DNA of 64,000 nucleotides, taken from the NCBI RefSeq assembly GCF_009695935.1, contig NZ_VUMY01000010.1:1-64000 (forward strand), in the 5' to 3' direction. The position numbers and the translations under genes were made by a program. Positions 17,059 through 25,405 of the stretch are shown piece by piece. The stretch comes from Mobiluncus porci (lineage in GTDB: Bacteria > Actinomycetota > Actinomycetes > Actinomycetales > Actinomycetaceae). Under the pieces are notes generated by a model, which searched no databases, had not been told where the DNA came from, and worked only from the letters and a program-made list of their open reading frames with translations. Each line of letters begins with the position of its first letter. Positions within the stretch are counted from its first letter, which is position 1.

Positions 17059-19800
17059 ATGCCGAAGTATGTTTACCGCTTTGAGGAAGGCAACAAAGAC
17101 CAGAAGGATCTTTTGGGTGGCAAGGGCGCAAACCTCGCCGAAATGAACAAACTCGGGCTGCCGGTTCCCCCCGGATTCACCATTACGACCGATGCCTGTC
17201 GGGCCTATTTGAAAGACAACAAAGTACCTGAAGAGATGACAGTCCAGGTCACCAAGGCTTTGCGTGAAGTCGAGGACGCGGTAGGGCGCCAACTCGGCGC
17301 GGCTGATGACCCGCTGTTGGTTTCCGTGCGTTCGGGCGCCAAATTCTCCATGCCGGGGATGATGGAAACCGTTTTGAACGTGGGTTTGAACGACAAATCC
17401 GTGGAAGGACTGGCAAAGATTGCCAACAACGATCGTTTCGCCTGGGACTCCTACCGTCGTCTCATCCAGATGTTCGGAAAGACCGTCCAGGATATTGATG
17501 GCGACCTCTTCTCCGACGCTTTGGACAATATGAAGAAGATTCGCGGCGTGAAGTTGGACACCGATTTGAACACTTCCGACTTGAAGGAACTTACCGCCCA
17601 GTTCAAGGAAATCGTCGCCACAGAAACCGGTAAGCCTTTCCCCCAAGAACCGCGGGTGCAGCTCGACATGGCGATTGAGGCCGTTTTCCGTTCCTGGAAC
17701 TCCGAACGCGCCCAGATTTATCGCCGCCGCGAGCGGATTCCCCACAACCTCGGCACCGCAGTAAACATCGTGACGATGGTGTTCGGCAATATGGGTGACG
17801 ACTCCGGAACCGGCGTTTCCTTTACCCGCGACCCCTCCACGGGACGTCCCGGTGTTTACGGCGACATCTTGATGAACGCCCAAGGCGAGGACGTCGTGGC
17901 CGGCATCCGCAACACGGAAACCCTGAAAGACCTCGAGCGCCACGACAAGAAGTCCTACGACGAACTCATCGAAATCATGCGTCGCCTCGAGACCCACTAC
18001 CAGGACATGTGCGACCTGGAGTTCACGATTGAACGCGGGAAGCTCTGGATGCTCCAGGTTCGTGTCGGGAAACGTACCGCGGCGGCTGCCTTCCGGATCG
18101 CGACCCAGCTGGTTGATGAAGGTCTGATTACGACCGACGAGGCTTTGACCCGCGTCACTGGCGAACAGTTGCAAAACCTCATGTTCCCGATGTTTGATGA
18201 TGCTTCTAAGCCCCAGCCCTTCACCAAGGGTATGCCGGCCTCGCCGGGCGCTGCGGTCGGCAAGATTGTCTTCGACAATGATGCGGCGGAAGCCTCGGCC
18301 AATGCGGGAGTACCTTGTATCTTGGTACGCCGAGAGACCAACCCCGACGACCTGCGCGGTATGGTGGCCGCTGCTGGCGTTCTGACCTCCCGCGGTGGGA
18401 AGACCTCCCATGCGGCCGTGGTGGCGCGTGGCATGGGTAAGACCGCCGTGGTGGGCGCGGAAACCATCGTGGTTGATCAGGCTGCCCGGACTATGACGGT
18501 GGGAGACCAGGTGCTCGAAGAAGGCACGGAAATCTCCATCGACGGCGGAACTGGCGAGATCTTCCTCGGGGCGGTTCCGGTGAAGGACTCTCCGGTGACG
18601 ACTTACCTCGCACAGGGTCTGGACGCCGGACTCGCGGCCGCGGACAATGACGATGACAAGGATCTCATCCGTTCGGTGGATCGCATCATGACCCATGCGG
18701 ATCGAGTCCGGAAGCTCTTGGTGCGCACCAACGCTGATACCCCGACCGACACTCAGCGGGCGCTGGAATTCGGGGCGGAAGGCATCGGCCTGTGCCGTAC
18801 CGAACACATGTTCCTCGGCGATCGCCGCCCCTACGTGGAGCGTTTGATTCTCTCTCCGGAGGGCTCGAAGGAGCGACAGGATGCGCTGGATGCGCTGGAG
18901 CCGCTGCAAAAGGGCGACTTCAAAGAGATGCTCAAGATTATGGACGGAAAGCACATGACGGTGCGTCTCATCGACCCGCCGCTGCATGAGTTCCTTCCCG
19001 ATTTGGTGACTTTGGAAGTGAAGGATGCGGTCACGCGCGCTAAGGGCGAGACTCCTTCGGAAGCCGACTTGCACATGCTGGCAGCCGTGCGTCGGATGCA
19101 CGAGGCCAACCCGATGCTGGGCCTGCGCGGCGTGCGCTTGGGGATTTACCTTCCCGGCCTGTTCAAGATGCAGATGCGCGCCTTGGTTGAGGCCGCCTGC
19201 GAGTTGAAGGCCGATGGAATGGATCCGCAACCGGAGATTATGGTGCCGCTCATCGGTTCCATTCGTGAGCTCCAGATTGTGCGTGACGAAGCCGAGGACG
19301 TCATCAAGACGACTCAGGAAAAGTTCGGCGTGAAGTTCGACATTCCGGTGGGCTGCATGATTGAGCTGCCGCGCGCAGCGATGACGGCTGAAACCATCGC
19401 CAAGGAAGCCGACTTCTTCAGCTTCGGAACCAACGACTTGACCCAGACCACCTGGGGCTTTAGCCGTGACGATGTCGAAGGTGTGTTCTTCCCCCAGTAC
19501 ATCGAGGCCGGTATCTTCGGCGTTTCGCCTTTCGAGTCCATCGACACCCACGGTGTGGGGCGCGTGGTGGCCGAGGGCGTGAAGCGCGGTCGTTCCACCA
19601 AGCCGGAGATGCCCATGGGCGTCTGCGGGGAACACGGCGGCGATCCGATTTCGATTCACTTCTTCCACCGCGTGGGCTTGAACTACGTGTCCTGCTCGCC
19701 GTTCCGCGTGCCGGTGGCTCGCCTCGAAGCGGGTCGCGCCGCCGTGGAGGAGAAGGCGTGGGATGATTCTGCGACTGACGGTTTGGACAAGACCGCCTAA
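17059..19800 (+). CDS. ppdK: Pyruvate, phosphate dikinase
   Basis: Interconverts pyruvate, ATP and phosphate with PEP, AMP and pyrophosphate, in the cytoplasm. The order is N-terminal nucleotide-binding region (KGANLAEMNKLGLPVPPG), central swivelling domain with the phospho-histidine in GGKTSHAAVVARGMGK (about H451), and C-terminal PEP-binding TIM barrel with the catalytic Cys in MPMGVCGEHGG (about C856). The 913-residue length is that of full PPDK rather than PEP synthase. The start has GGAGG at 17046-17050. It could supply PEP for the PTS-dependent dihydroxyacetone kinase encoded downstream (dhaKLM), and the pyrophosphatase at 39 kb would pull or oppose the reaction. The gene stands alone and ends at a strong terminator. 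Confidence 0.97.
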   Translation: MPKYVYRFEEGNKDQKDLLGGKGANLAEMNKLGLPVPPGFTITTDACRAYLKDNKVPEEMTVQVTKALREVEDAVGRQLGAADDPLLVSVRSGAKFSMPGMMETVLNVGLNDKSVEGLAKIANNDRFAWDSYRRLIQMFGKTVQDIDGDLFSDALDNMKKIRGVKLDTDLNTSDLKELTAQFKEIVATETGKPFPQEPRVQLDMAIEAVFRSWNSERAQIYRRRERIPHNLGTAVNIVTMVFGNMGDDSGTGVSFTRDPSTGRPGVYGDILMNAQGEDVVAGIRNTETLKDLERHDKKSYDELIEIMRRLETHYQDMCDLEFTIERGKLWMLQVRVGKRTAAAAFRIATQLVDEGLITTDEALTRVTGEQLQNLMFPMFDDASKPQPFTKGMPASPGAAVGKIVFDNDAAEASANAGVPCILVRRETNPDDLRGMVAAAGVLTSRGGKTSHAAVVARGMGKTAVVGAETIVVDQAARTMTVGDQVLEEGTEISIDGGTGEIFLGAVPVKDSPVTTYLAQGLDAGLAAADNDDDKDLIRSVDRIMTHADRVRKLLVRTNADTPTDTQRALEFGAEGIGLCRTEHMFLGDRRPYVERLILSPEGSKERQDALDALEPLQKGDFKEMLKIMDGKHMTVRLIDPPLHEFLPDLVTLEVKDAVTRAKGETPSEADLHMLAAVRRMHEANPMLGLRGVRLGIYLPGLFKMQMRALVEAACELKADGMDPQPEIMVPLIGSIRELQIVRDEAEDVIKTTQEKFGVKFDIPVGCMIELPRAAMTAETIAKEADFFSFGTNDLTQTTWGFSRDDVEGVFFPQYIEAGIFGVSPFESIDTHGVGRVVAEGVKRGRSTKPEMPMGVCGEHGGDPISIHFFHRVGLNYVSCSPFRVPVARLEAGRAAVEEKAWDDSATDGLDKTA

Positions 19801-19829
19801 GATCACAGCGTCTACAACGCTTAGTCACT

Positions 19830-19869
19830 AAAGCGGTGGCATTAGTTTCGACCAGTGCCACCGCTTTTG
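19830..19869 (+). terminator. Terminator of ppdK
   Basis: AAAGCGGTGGCA (19830-19841) pairs perfectly with TGCCACCGCTTT (19857-19868), a 12-bp stem with a 15-base loop ending in a short T run. Confidence 0.8.
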
Positions 19870-19954
19870 CATGTACCGGACCGCAGCAGTGGGGGTCCTC
19901 ACGAAACGGGTTTCCTTTGCGTGGGACTTAAGTCTTATATAGGAAAAAACGTAG

Positions 19955-20578
19955 CAGGAAATCAAGAAAGCCGGCAACGAGGCTATCGCGGTAAAGGTCG
20001 ATGTGTCCGATTTCGAGTCGGTGCAGAACATGGTGAACGAAACCGTGAAAACCTACGGGCGCTTGGACTGTGCCTTCAACAACGCGGCGATGGCTCCCGA
20101 CAATGCTCCCTTGGTGGATTTCGATGAGGACTACTGGGACCGCCTCATGTCCGTGGACCTCAAAGGCGTAGCACTTTGCATGAAATATGAAATCCGCCAG
20201 ATGAAAGCACAGGGCAACGGCGGCTCGATTGTGAACACCTCCTCGGTTTCTGGCTTCCGTCCCCAGCCCAACAACCCGGCCTATGTCTCCGCTAAACACG
20301 GCGTGGTGGGGCTCACCAAGGCGGCTGCTTTGGAAAACGGGCAATTTGAGATTCGGATTAACACTGTAGCCCCGGGAACAATCGACACCCCGATGCTCCA
20401 CGAGGCTTTGGAAAAGATGGGAGTCAAGCCGGAGGACTACGCTCCGCAGCTCTCCTTGTTGAACCGTTTCGGTCAGCCTCGCGAGATTGCCCACGCGGCA
20501 TTGTGGCTGCTGTCTGATGCGGCTTCCTACATCACCTCTACGCCGGTTTACGCCGATGCCGGCTACATTGGGCGCTAG
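19955..20578 (+). pseudogene. 5'-truncated short-chain dehydrogenase/reductase
   Basis: SDR-type sequence lacking its N-terminal third. The frame is open from an in-frame TAG at 19952-19954. The first recognisable residues (QEIKKAGNEAIAVKVDVSDF) correspond to about position 50-60 of a normal 250-residue SDR, so the TGxxxGIG dinucleotide-binding motif is missing. The remaining parts are intact: CAFNNAA, the catalytic Ser (NTSSVSG), the YxxxK pair (AYVSAKHG) and the end. A GTG at 20003 would give 191 residues but no cofactor-binding half. The 150 bases upstream show no remnant of the missing part, so a 5' deletion is likely. The intact catalytic part suggests the loss is recent. Confidence 0.8.
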
Positions 20579-20602
20579 TATTTGGCGTTGAGAATCGGAA
20601 AC

Positions 20603-20626
20603 AACCGCTTTTGAAAGCGGTTTTGT
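20603..20626 (+). terminator. Short terminator hairpin after the SDR remnant
   Basis: AACCGCTT-TTGA-AAGCGGTT followed by TTG forms an 8-bp stem with a four-base loop. It precedes a second, stronger hairpin. Confidence 0.5.
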
Positions 20627-20631
20627 GCCTG

Positions 20632-20679
20632 ACTTCCTGCCTAGTAACCCGGAGGGGAAACTAGGCAGGAAGTTTTTTC
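20632..20679 (+). terminator. Strong rho-independent terminator upstream of feoA
   Basis: ACTTCCTGCCTAG (20632-20644) pairs with CTAGGCAGGAAGT (20661-20673), 13 bp with a 16-base loop, followed by TTTTTCT. It insulates the feo promoter, which starts 11 bases later. Confidence 0.85.
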
Positions 20680-20689
20680 TGGAATTTGA

Positions 20690-20726
20690 TTGACAAGGGG
20701 AGGTAAGTTAGGTTAGCCTAACTTTA
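20690..20726 (+). promoter_or_regulatory. Leaderless feo promoter with DtxR-type operator
   Basis: TTGACA (20690-20695), an 18-base spacer and TAGCCT (20714-20719) are followed by exactly six bases and ATG 20726. This is the same geometry as at 6588-6624. TTAGGTTAGCCTAACTTTA (20708-20726) matches the DtxR consensus at 17 of 19 positions and covers the -10 and start codon. No Shine-Dalgarno sequence is present. Iron-dependent repression of feoAB is the natural reading. Confidence 0.85.
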
Positions 20727-21088
20727 TGAGGTTAAGTGAATGCCCTGTTGGAGTACCCATGATCATGGTTGATATGGGTTGTGAGATTAAGCATCAAACG
20801 CGAGTAAAGGAGCTCGGCCTGAGGGTGGGGACGAGGTTCACTGTTACGCAAAAAGCCGCTTTCGGAGGGCGGGTCTTGTTTGTCCACGGCACCCGCTTGG
20901 CGGTTGACCGCGGTTTTGCACGCTCGGCCCAGGTGCGTCCCTGTATCCAGTACGCGCACAAACTGGGGCCGGAAGCGGAGAATCGTGCCAAGCAAATCGC
21001 GACTGACATGGGAGTTCTACCGAGCCGCTTTGAGAAAGCTTTTGCTGAACAGAACCCAAACTCTGAACGTATCGCCGCAAACGTGTAA
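20726..21088 (+). CDS. feoA: FeoA, ferrous iron transport accessory protein
   Basis: A 120-residue protein with the SH3-like FeoA domain in its first about 75 residues (MRLSECPVGVPMIMVDMGC, RVKELGLRVGTRFTV, GGRVLFVHGTRLAVDRGFA). It has a 40-residue polar tail beyond the usual FeoA length. FeoA is a cytoplasmic partner thought to regulate FeoB. feoB starts 9 bases after the stop codon. Translation probably begins without a leader (see the promoter entry). Confidence 0.9.
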   Translation: MRLSECPVGVPMIMVDMGCEIKHQTRVKELGLRVGTRFTVTQKAAFGGRVLFVHGTRLAVDRGFARSAQVRPCIQYAHKLGPEAENRAKQIATDMGVLPSRFEKAFAEQNPNSERIAANV

Positions 21089-21097
21089 GGAACTGCT

Positions 21098-23455
21098 ATG
21101 AGTTGCCCCAAATGTAATCCGCAACCGAAATCCGGAAACGTTAAATTCACCGCCATCAAGAGAAAATCTCGCGCGATGCAGACCACTGCGCCGACGAATG
21201 TCGAGGGAAGGCTGTCGGAGACCTCGGTCCTTAATCGGGAACGTCTGCTACACGACACCACCAATGTTGTCCTGGTGGGTAACCCGAATGTTGGAAAATC
21301 CTCGCTGTTTAACGATTTGACGGGTTTGCACCAGTCGGTGATTAACGCTCCGGGAACAACCGTAGAAATCTTTTCGGGATTTAATCGGAACCTAGGCATC
21401 CGGCTGATTGACACCCCGGGAACCTATTCCTTGATTCCAAATTCTCCCGATGAGGCCGTGGCGGTCGAAACCCTCGCGGGGGTACCGGGCTCGCTCACAG
21501 ACGCAGGATTGCAAGACGGAGGGGTTGACCTGGTTGTCGTAATTCTCGATGCCACCGCCTTGTCTCGCTCTCTTTATCTCTTGGCTCAAGTGGGGCAAAC
21601 GGGTCTCCCCGTGGCAGTAGTTCTGAGCATGCAGGACGTGGCAGAAAAACGCGGCGAGGCCATCGACGTGGATCAACTGTCATGTTTGCTGGGGGTGCCG
21701 GTGACGTCAGCAAATGCCCGCACCGGACAGGGGTTGGATGCGGTAGAGCGCATGATCGAAAACAGTCTCGCGAATCCTTCCTACCTCGCTGGCCTGCCGT
21801 GGGATAAGACCGCTCCCGGGTTTAATCAAGCCGGATACGCGTTAGCCCAAGCCTCGCAGACTGCGGTTTTTGAGGCGGAGAGTGCTGAGAATGAGACGAC
21901 GCATCCTTGCGGAGGTACCAATTGCCAGCCGAATTCTCCCTCGAATCGAACCCTACCGACCCTGGTGGAAGGCGAAGTAGACGAGGCGGATCGGGCGGCG
22001 ATGATTTTCGACTGGATTGAGAAAATCGAAACCGGTCTCCAAGAGGAGAAAATCGAGGTGCCGGCGCTGTCGGCTTCCGATAAAGTCGACCGCATTTTAT
22101 TGAATCCGCTGGCGGGAACGTTCGTCTTCATGTTGGCGATGTACCTGGTGTTTTGGCTGGCCAATACTTTCGCGGCAGTTTTTCAAGATCCCCTGGAAGG
22201 CTTGTTTGATGCGGTCGGAGGCTGGGATTTCACCGTGCCGGCCGCGTTATTGAAGATCCCCTTTACTGACATTGGAATTCCCGGTCAGGACGTGGTTCTG
22301 TTCCACGCGCCTTCCCTGGCAGACGGACTGGTGGCAGTGCTGACTGCGCTGGGCTGGGAAGGGGGAATCCTGCAAGGAATCCTCGTTGATGGTCTGCTCA
22401 CAGGGGTCGGAGTGGTGGTCAGTTTCTCGCCCCTCATGATTGTGATGTTCGCGGCCATTGCGGTGATGGAGGACAGCGGTTATATGGCGCGGGTGGCCTT
22501 CCTGGGAGACCGATTGATGCGCACTATTGGCCTGGACGGACGGGTGATTATGCCGTTCATCGTGGGCTTTGGATGTAACTTGCCGACCTTGGCGGCGCTA
22601 CGTACCGTGCCGGACTCGCGGTCCCGCATGATGGCCGTGGTCTTGACCCCCTACATCACCTGTTCGGCTCGCCTAATCGTCTACCTGTTCATTGCCCAAG
22701 TGTTTTTTGCTGAGCACGCGACAGAAGTCGTTTGGCTCATGTATTTCCTCTCAATCGTGATGGTCATTCTCGGGGGCCTTGCGCTGCGCCCCATCTTCAT
22801 GAAAGGCCAGAAAGGCGCCCCGCTACTGCTGGTTCTACCCGCCTACCAGGCGCCGCGAGCCTGGGTCTTGGCTCGCTCCGCGGCTTCGCGGACCTGGGCG
22901 TTTTTGAAGGGCGCAGGGAAAGTGATTGTCGTAATGACTGTGGTCATCTGGGCTTTGATGGTGACTCCGGTAGCGGGAGAGGGCCGCTTTGGTGACTCAC
23001 TTCCAGCAAATGAGTCCGCTTACGGGGTGGTGGCCTCCGCGATGGCGACGGTTTTTGTTCCCGCCGGCTTCGGCGATTGGCACCTGACCGGTTCCTTAGT
23101 GACCGGATTCGTCGCGAAAGAAACCATGCTGGGGGCCCTGGCAGCCACCTACACCAACGCTGACGTAACCGAGTCCGATGTCGAGGCGGCTGAGGGCTCG
23201 GGGGAAGCAACACCGACAATGCGGGAACTGGTGCAAACTACTTTTGAAAAGTCGGCTGGATCTGCAAGCGCGGCTCCAGTTGCTGCCTTCGCTTTTCTCC
23301 TGTTCGTGCTCACCTACACTCCGTGTCTCGCGACCGTGGCTGAACAGAAGCGCCAGCTTGGATGGCGTCGAACCTTGGCTGCAGTCGGAGGACAGCTCGC
23401 GGTGGCATGGGTGTTGGCAGTAACAGTTTTCCAGATTGGAAAGCTCTTCGTCTAG
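21098..23455 (+). CDS. feoB: FeoB, ferrous iron transporter
   Basis: GTP-dependent Fe(II) importer of 785 residues. The G domain starts with G1 GNPNVGKSS at 61-69 and has the switch DTPGTYSL. It is followed by a helical spacer and a membrane region with the two Gate motifs, including FIVGFGCNLPTL and YITCSARLIVY. FeoB usually begins almost at G1. Here about 60 extra N-terminal residues include a CPKC pair at 3-6, which could bind metal or mean that the true start is further in, for example Met27. AAGGA precedes ATG 21098, favouring the long form. Second gene of the feo operon. Confidence 0.94.
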   Translation: MSCPKCNPQPKSGNVKFTAIKRKSRAMQTTAPTNVEGRLSETSVLNRERLLHDTTNVVLVGNPNVGKSSLFNDLTGLHQSVINAPGTTVEIFSGFNRNLGIRLIDTPGTYSLIPNSPDEAVAVETLAGVPGSLTDAGLQDGGVDLVVVILDATALSRSLYLLAQVGQTGLPVAVVLSMQDVAEKRGEAIDVDQLSCLLGVPVTSANARTGQGLDAVERMIENSLANPSYLAGLPWDKTAPGFNQAGYALAQASQTAVFEAESAENETTHPCGGTNCQPNSPSNRTLPTLVEGEVDEADRAAMIFDWIEKIETGLQEEKIEVPALSASDKVDRILLNPLAGTFVFMLAMYLVFWLANTFAAVFQDPLEGLFDAVGGWDFTVPAALLKIPFTDIGIPGQDVVLFHAPSLADGLVAVLTALGWEGGILQGILVDGLLTGVGVVVSFSPLMIVMFAAIAVMEDSGYMARVAFLGDRLMRTIGLDGRVIMPFIVGFGCNLPTLAALRTVPDSRSRMMAVVLTPYITCSARLIVYLFIAQVFFAEHATEVVWLMYFLSIVMVILGGLALRPIFMKGQKGAPLLLVLPAYQAPRAWVLARSAASRTWAFLKGAGKVIVVMTVVIWALMVTPVAGEGRFGDSLPANESAYGVVASAMATVFVPAGFGDWHLTGSLVTGFVAKETMLGALAATYTNADVTESDVEAAEGSGEATPTMRELVQTTFEKSAGSASAAPVAAFAFLLFVLTYTPCLATVAEQKRQLGWRRTLAAVGGQLAVAWVLAVTVFQIGKLFV

Positions 23456-23470
23456 GGTTCACTGAAATGA

Positions 23471-23503
23471 AAATAAGGATATCTGTGCAGGTAATAGGCT
23501 TAT
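23471..23503. repeat. Direct repeat, left copy, flanking the FeoC-like gene
   Basis: A 33-base sequence beginning AAATAAGGATAT and containing CAGGTAAT. It matches 23803-23835 at 26 of 33 positions in the same orientation. The left copy overlaps the start codon of the FeoC-like gene. Confidence 0.6.
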
Positions 23504-23786
23504 GAGTGTAAAAGTGGGATCTAGATCGAGTGCGTTTATTGAGTCGCTTCGGCAGGGCGCGACATTTAGTCGGGCGCTGGCAGCAAGCGGACTCCAGATG
23601 GAACATGGCGAGCTCTTGCTGGAACACTTGCAGCGCTCGGGGCTTCTCGCAGGACCAGGTGGGACTGGAAACCAGGGAGATATCGCCAATTGCGCCAGTG
23701 GTGCTTGCTCTCCCGGGGTGAACCTGGCAGGGCTCAGTGAGGGGCAACGCCTACATTGCGTTGGCTGCCCCCTGTCGGGAATTTAA
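23502..23786 (+). CDS. Small four-cysteine FeoC-like protein
   Basis: A 94-residue protein directly after feoB (46 bases). The first half looks like a small winged helix (FIESLRQGATFSRALAASG, then ELLLEHLQRSGLLAG). The second half carries C64, C69, C86 and C89. FeoC proteins are known to combine a winged helix with clustered cysteines that bind iron-sulfur or zinc and to control FeoB. Size, position and cysteines fit that role, but sequence similarity is too weak to be certain. There is no strong Shine-Dalgarno sequence before ATG 23502. The gene lies between two 33-base direct repeats. Confidence 0.65.
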   Translation: MSVKVGSRSSAFIESLRQGATFSRALAASGLQMEHGELLLEHLQRSGLLAGPGGTGNQGDIANCASGACSPGVNLAGLSEGQRLHCVGCPLSGI

Positions 23787-23802
23787 GGAATTCTTCTTGA
23801 AT

Positions 23803-23835
23803 AAATAAGGATATAATCCCAGGTAATAAGGTTAT
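23803..23835. repeat. Direct repeat, right copy, flanking the FeoC-like gene
   Basis: Right copy of the repeat described at 23471-23503. It overlaps the stop codon of the convergent hydrolase gene (23832-23834). Confidence 0.6.
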
Positions 23836-25334
23836 TTGGGGATAATTTCAGAGTGGGCAAGCCAGTCGGAAATTTCCGCGAAAAATGCGGCGCGCTCGAG
23901 CGGTTGTGACAACGTCAAGTCATGGTAGCCCGACATCTGTCGCACTGTCAGATTGTCTCCGAAGAGTTCCTTAGCGCGTTGTTCAATCAACTCCCCGTTC
24001 AAGATGGTATCGGTATGGCGTGCAGCCTCGGTCCATCCCAGCAGGGCGGAACGATACCCCGCCTCTGGTTCGTCTGGCTGGTCGGCGTGAGTAAACTTAT
24101 GAAGGCTCCGTTCTATACGCAGGCCATTCTGTTCCAGGCGCCGGTGCAGTGGAGTCCTCCCTTCCCGTTTCCACTGCTCCGCCAGGAGAGAGTCAACGCG
24201 CTCCACCTCCGGAAGATAGAAGGGATCCAGCTCGTGATTGCCCGTCAGACACAGCACCGGTTTGGCGGGGAAAGTCGCGGATTCACGCAGCCAGCGATGG
24301 TTTCGCAACACCGTAGAAACCCAGCCTAAAAGCGTGGGAAGACCGGTGAGAATTCGCCACTGGGGATTCTCTACCCATCCCACGACGGAGGGATCATTTT
24401 GGAAAGGAATCAGCCGCCGCGGCAGGGGAGAGCGGATAGCTCGGTATCCGGCCAAAGAATCCGCGTAGGTTGTGAGGTTTCCCTGGGGCATGGGAATCCG
24501 CAGATGCTGAGCTTTATTAGCGATAAACCAACGCACTGCCTTACCGGCGGGAATCATGCTGATATCTTGAACCAGCCACGGAGAGTTGAAGATGAGACCG
24601 TCGAATGAATCGTGGTGGCGCGCTGCCCAACCGGCTACGATGCCACCGCCGTTGGAGTGGCCCATCACCAGGACCGGAAGCCCGGGGTGTTCCTCTCGCG
24701 CGGTGGCCACTGCCCAATCAATCTCCGGATCATATTCCTCAAAGTTCTCCGTGTAACCATTCCAGACCTTTCCACCCTTCCAGTCTGGCAGGTTACGACC
24801 GTAACGGTGGAGGTCAAGGGCGTAGAAGGCGGCGCCGAGCTGGGTGAGAGAACGCGCCAAATGGGTTTGGTAGAAGTAATCATTCCAGCCGTGCAGATAA
24901 ACTACGATGAACTTCGGGTTTTGCGGGGCGCTATCAGACCACGAGTCGGCAACACTAAGGTCTTGTCCTCGCAACTCCGCGCCAAGATAGTCTCGCAATG
25001 CCGTTACGTCGCTTTGCTGGGTTTCATCGAGAGGCTTTACCACCGGCTGTGGCGCCGTCGCGCGGCGAGCCGAGCCGAGCCTTGTGTAATAGCAGTCGAG
25101 CTCCGCGGCTTGTTGGGGGCTCGCTTGCGGGGGAAGCACTGTGAAAGAGCCAGTTTTGGGGGCACCACCGGTACGGAGGTTACCTGGAACCACCCGATCC
25201 GGCAGTGTCGCTTTGGGATCTTCGCTCGGAAGATAGCGAACCACGGTGGCGCTGCGCTCGGAAAATTCATCGGGTTCTCTTTGGAGACGAGTGGACTCAA
25301 AACCGGGGCCGAGGATATCAGGAATGTAGCGCAT
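23832..25334 (-). CDS. Alpha/beta hydrolase (lysophospholipase-like)
   Basis: A 500-residue cytoplasmic protein, no signal peptide. The hydrolase core (about 135-350) has the oxyanion-type segment VVYLHGWNDYF, a monoacylglycerol-lipase-like LDLHRYGRN, and the nucleophile elbow GHSNGGG with the catalytic Ser. About 130 N-terminal residues have no recognised domain. The natural substrate is unknown; lipases or esterases of the lysophospholipase type are the closest family. Convergent with the FeoC-like gene and 71 bases downstream of dhaM on the same strand. A TAAAAT box exactly six bases before the start codon suggests its own leaderless transcript. Confidence 0.8.
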   Translation of the reverse strand: MRYIPDILGPGFESTRLQREPDEFSERSATVVRYLPSEDPKATLPDRVVPGNLRTGGAPKTGSFTVLPPQASPQQAAELDCYYTRLGSARRATAPQPVVKPLDETQQSDVTALRDYLGAELRGQDLSVADSWSDSAPQNPKFIVVYLHGWNDYFYQTHLARSLTQLGAAFYALDLHRYGRNLPDWKGGKVWNGYTENFEEYDPEIDWAVATAREEHPGLPVLVMGHSNGGGIVAGWAARHHDSFDGLIFNSPWLVQDISMIPAGKAVRWFIANKAQHLRIPMPQGNLTTYADSLAGYRAIRSPLPRRLIPFQNDPSVVGWVENPQWRILTGLPTLLGWVSTVLRNHRWLRESATFPAKPVLCLTGNHELDPFYLPEVERVDSLLAEQWKREGRTPLHRRLEQNGLRIERSLHKFTHADQPDEPEAGYRSALLGWTEAARHTDTILNGELIEQRAKELFGDNLTVRQMSGYHDLTLSQPLERAAFFAEISDWLAHSEIIPK

Positions 25335-25340
25335 ACTGTG

Positions 25341-25346
25341 ATTTTA
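25341..25346 (-). promoter_or_regulatory. -10 box for a leaderless hydrolase transcript
   Basis: On the minus strand TAAAAT is followed by CACAGT and ATG (25334). The six-base distance places the transcript start at the A of ATG. No Shine-Dalgarno sequence is present. The -35 region is poor. Confidence 0.6.
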
Positions 25347-25405
25347 TCGGCTTAAGCTCGAGGGGGACGCCAGGTTGGCGGAGGAATCTAGCTAGAATCC
25401 GGTTT

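Noticed and set aside
17032-19806. Long open frame (924 codons) on the minus strand opposite ppdK
   Set aside because: It mirrors a strongly codon-biased gene with clear PPDK motifs; the antisense translation is His-rich and low in recognisable motifs.
24612-25355. Plus-strand 247-codon frame opposite the hydrolase gene
   Set aside because: The minus-strand frame has GHSNGGG and other hydrolase motifs; the plus frame has none.
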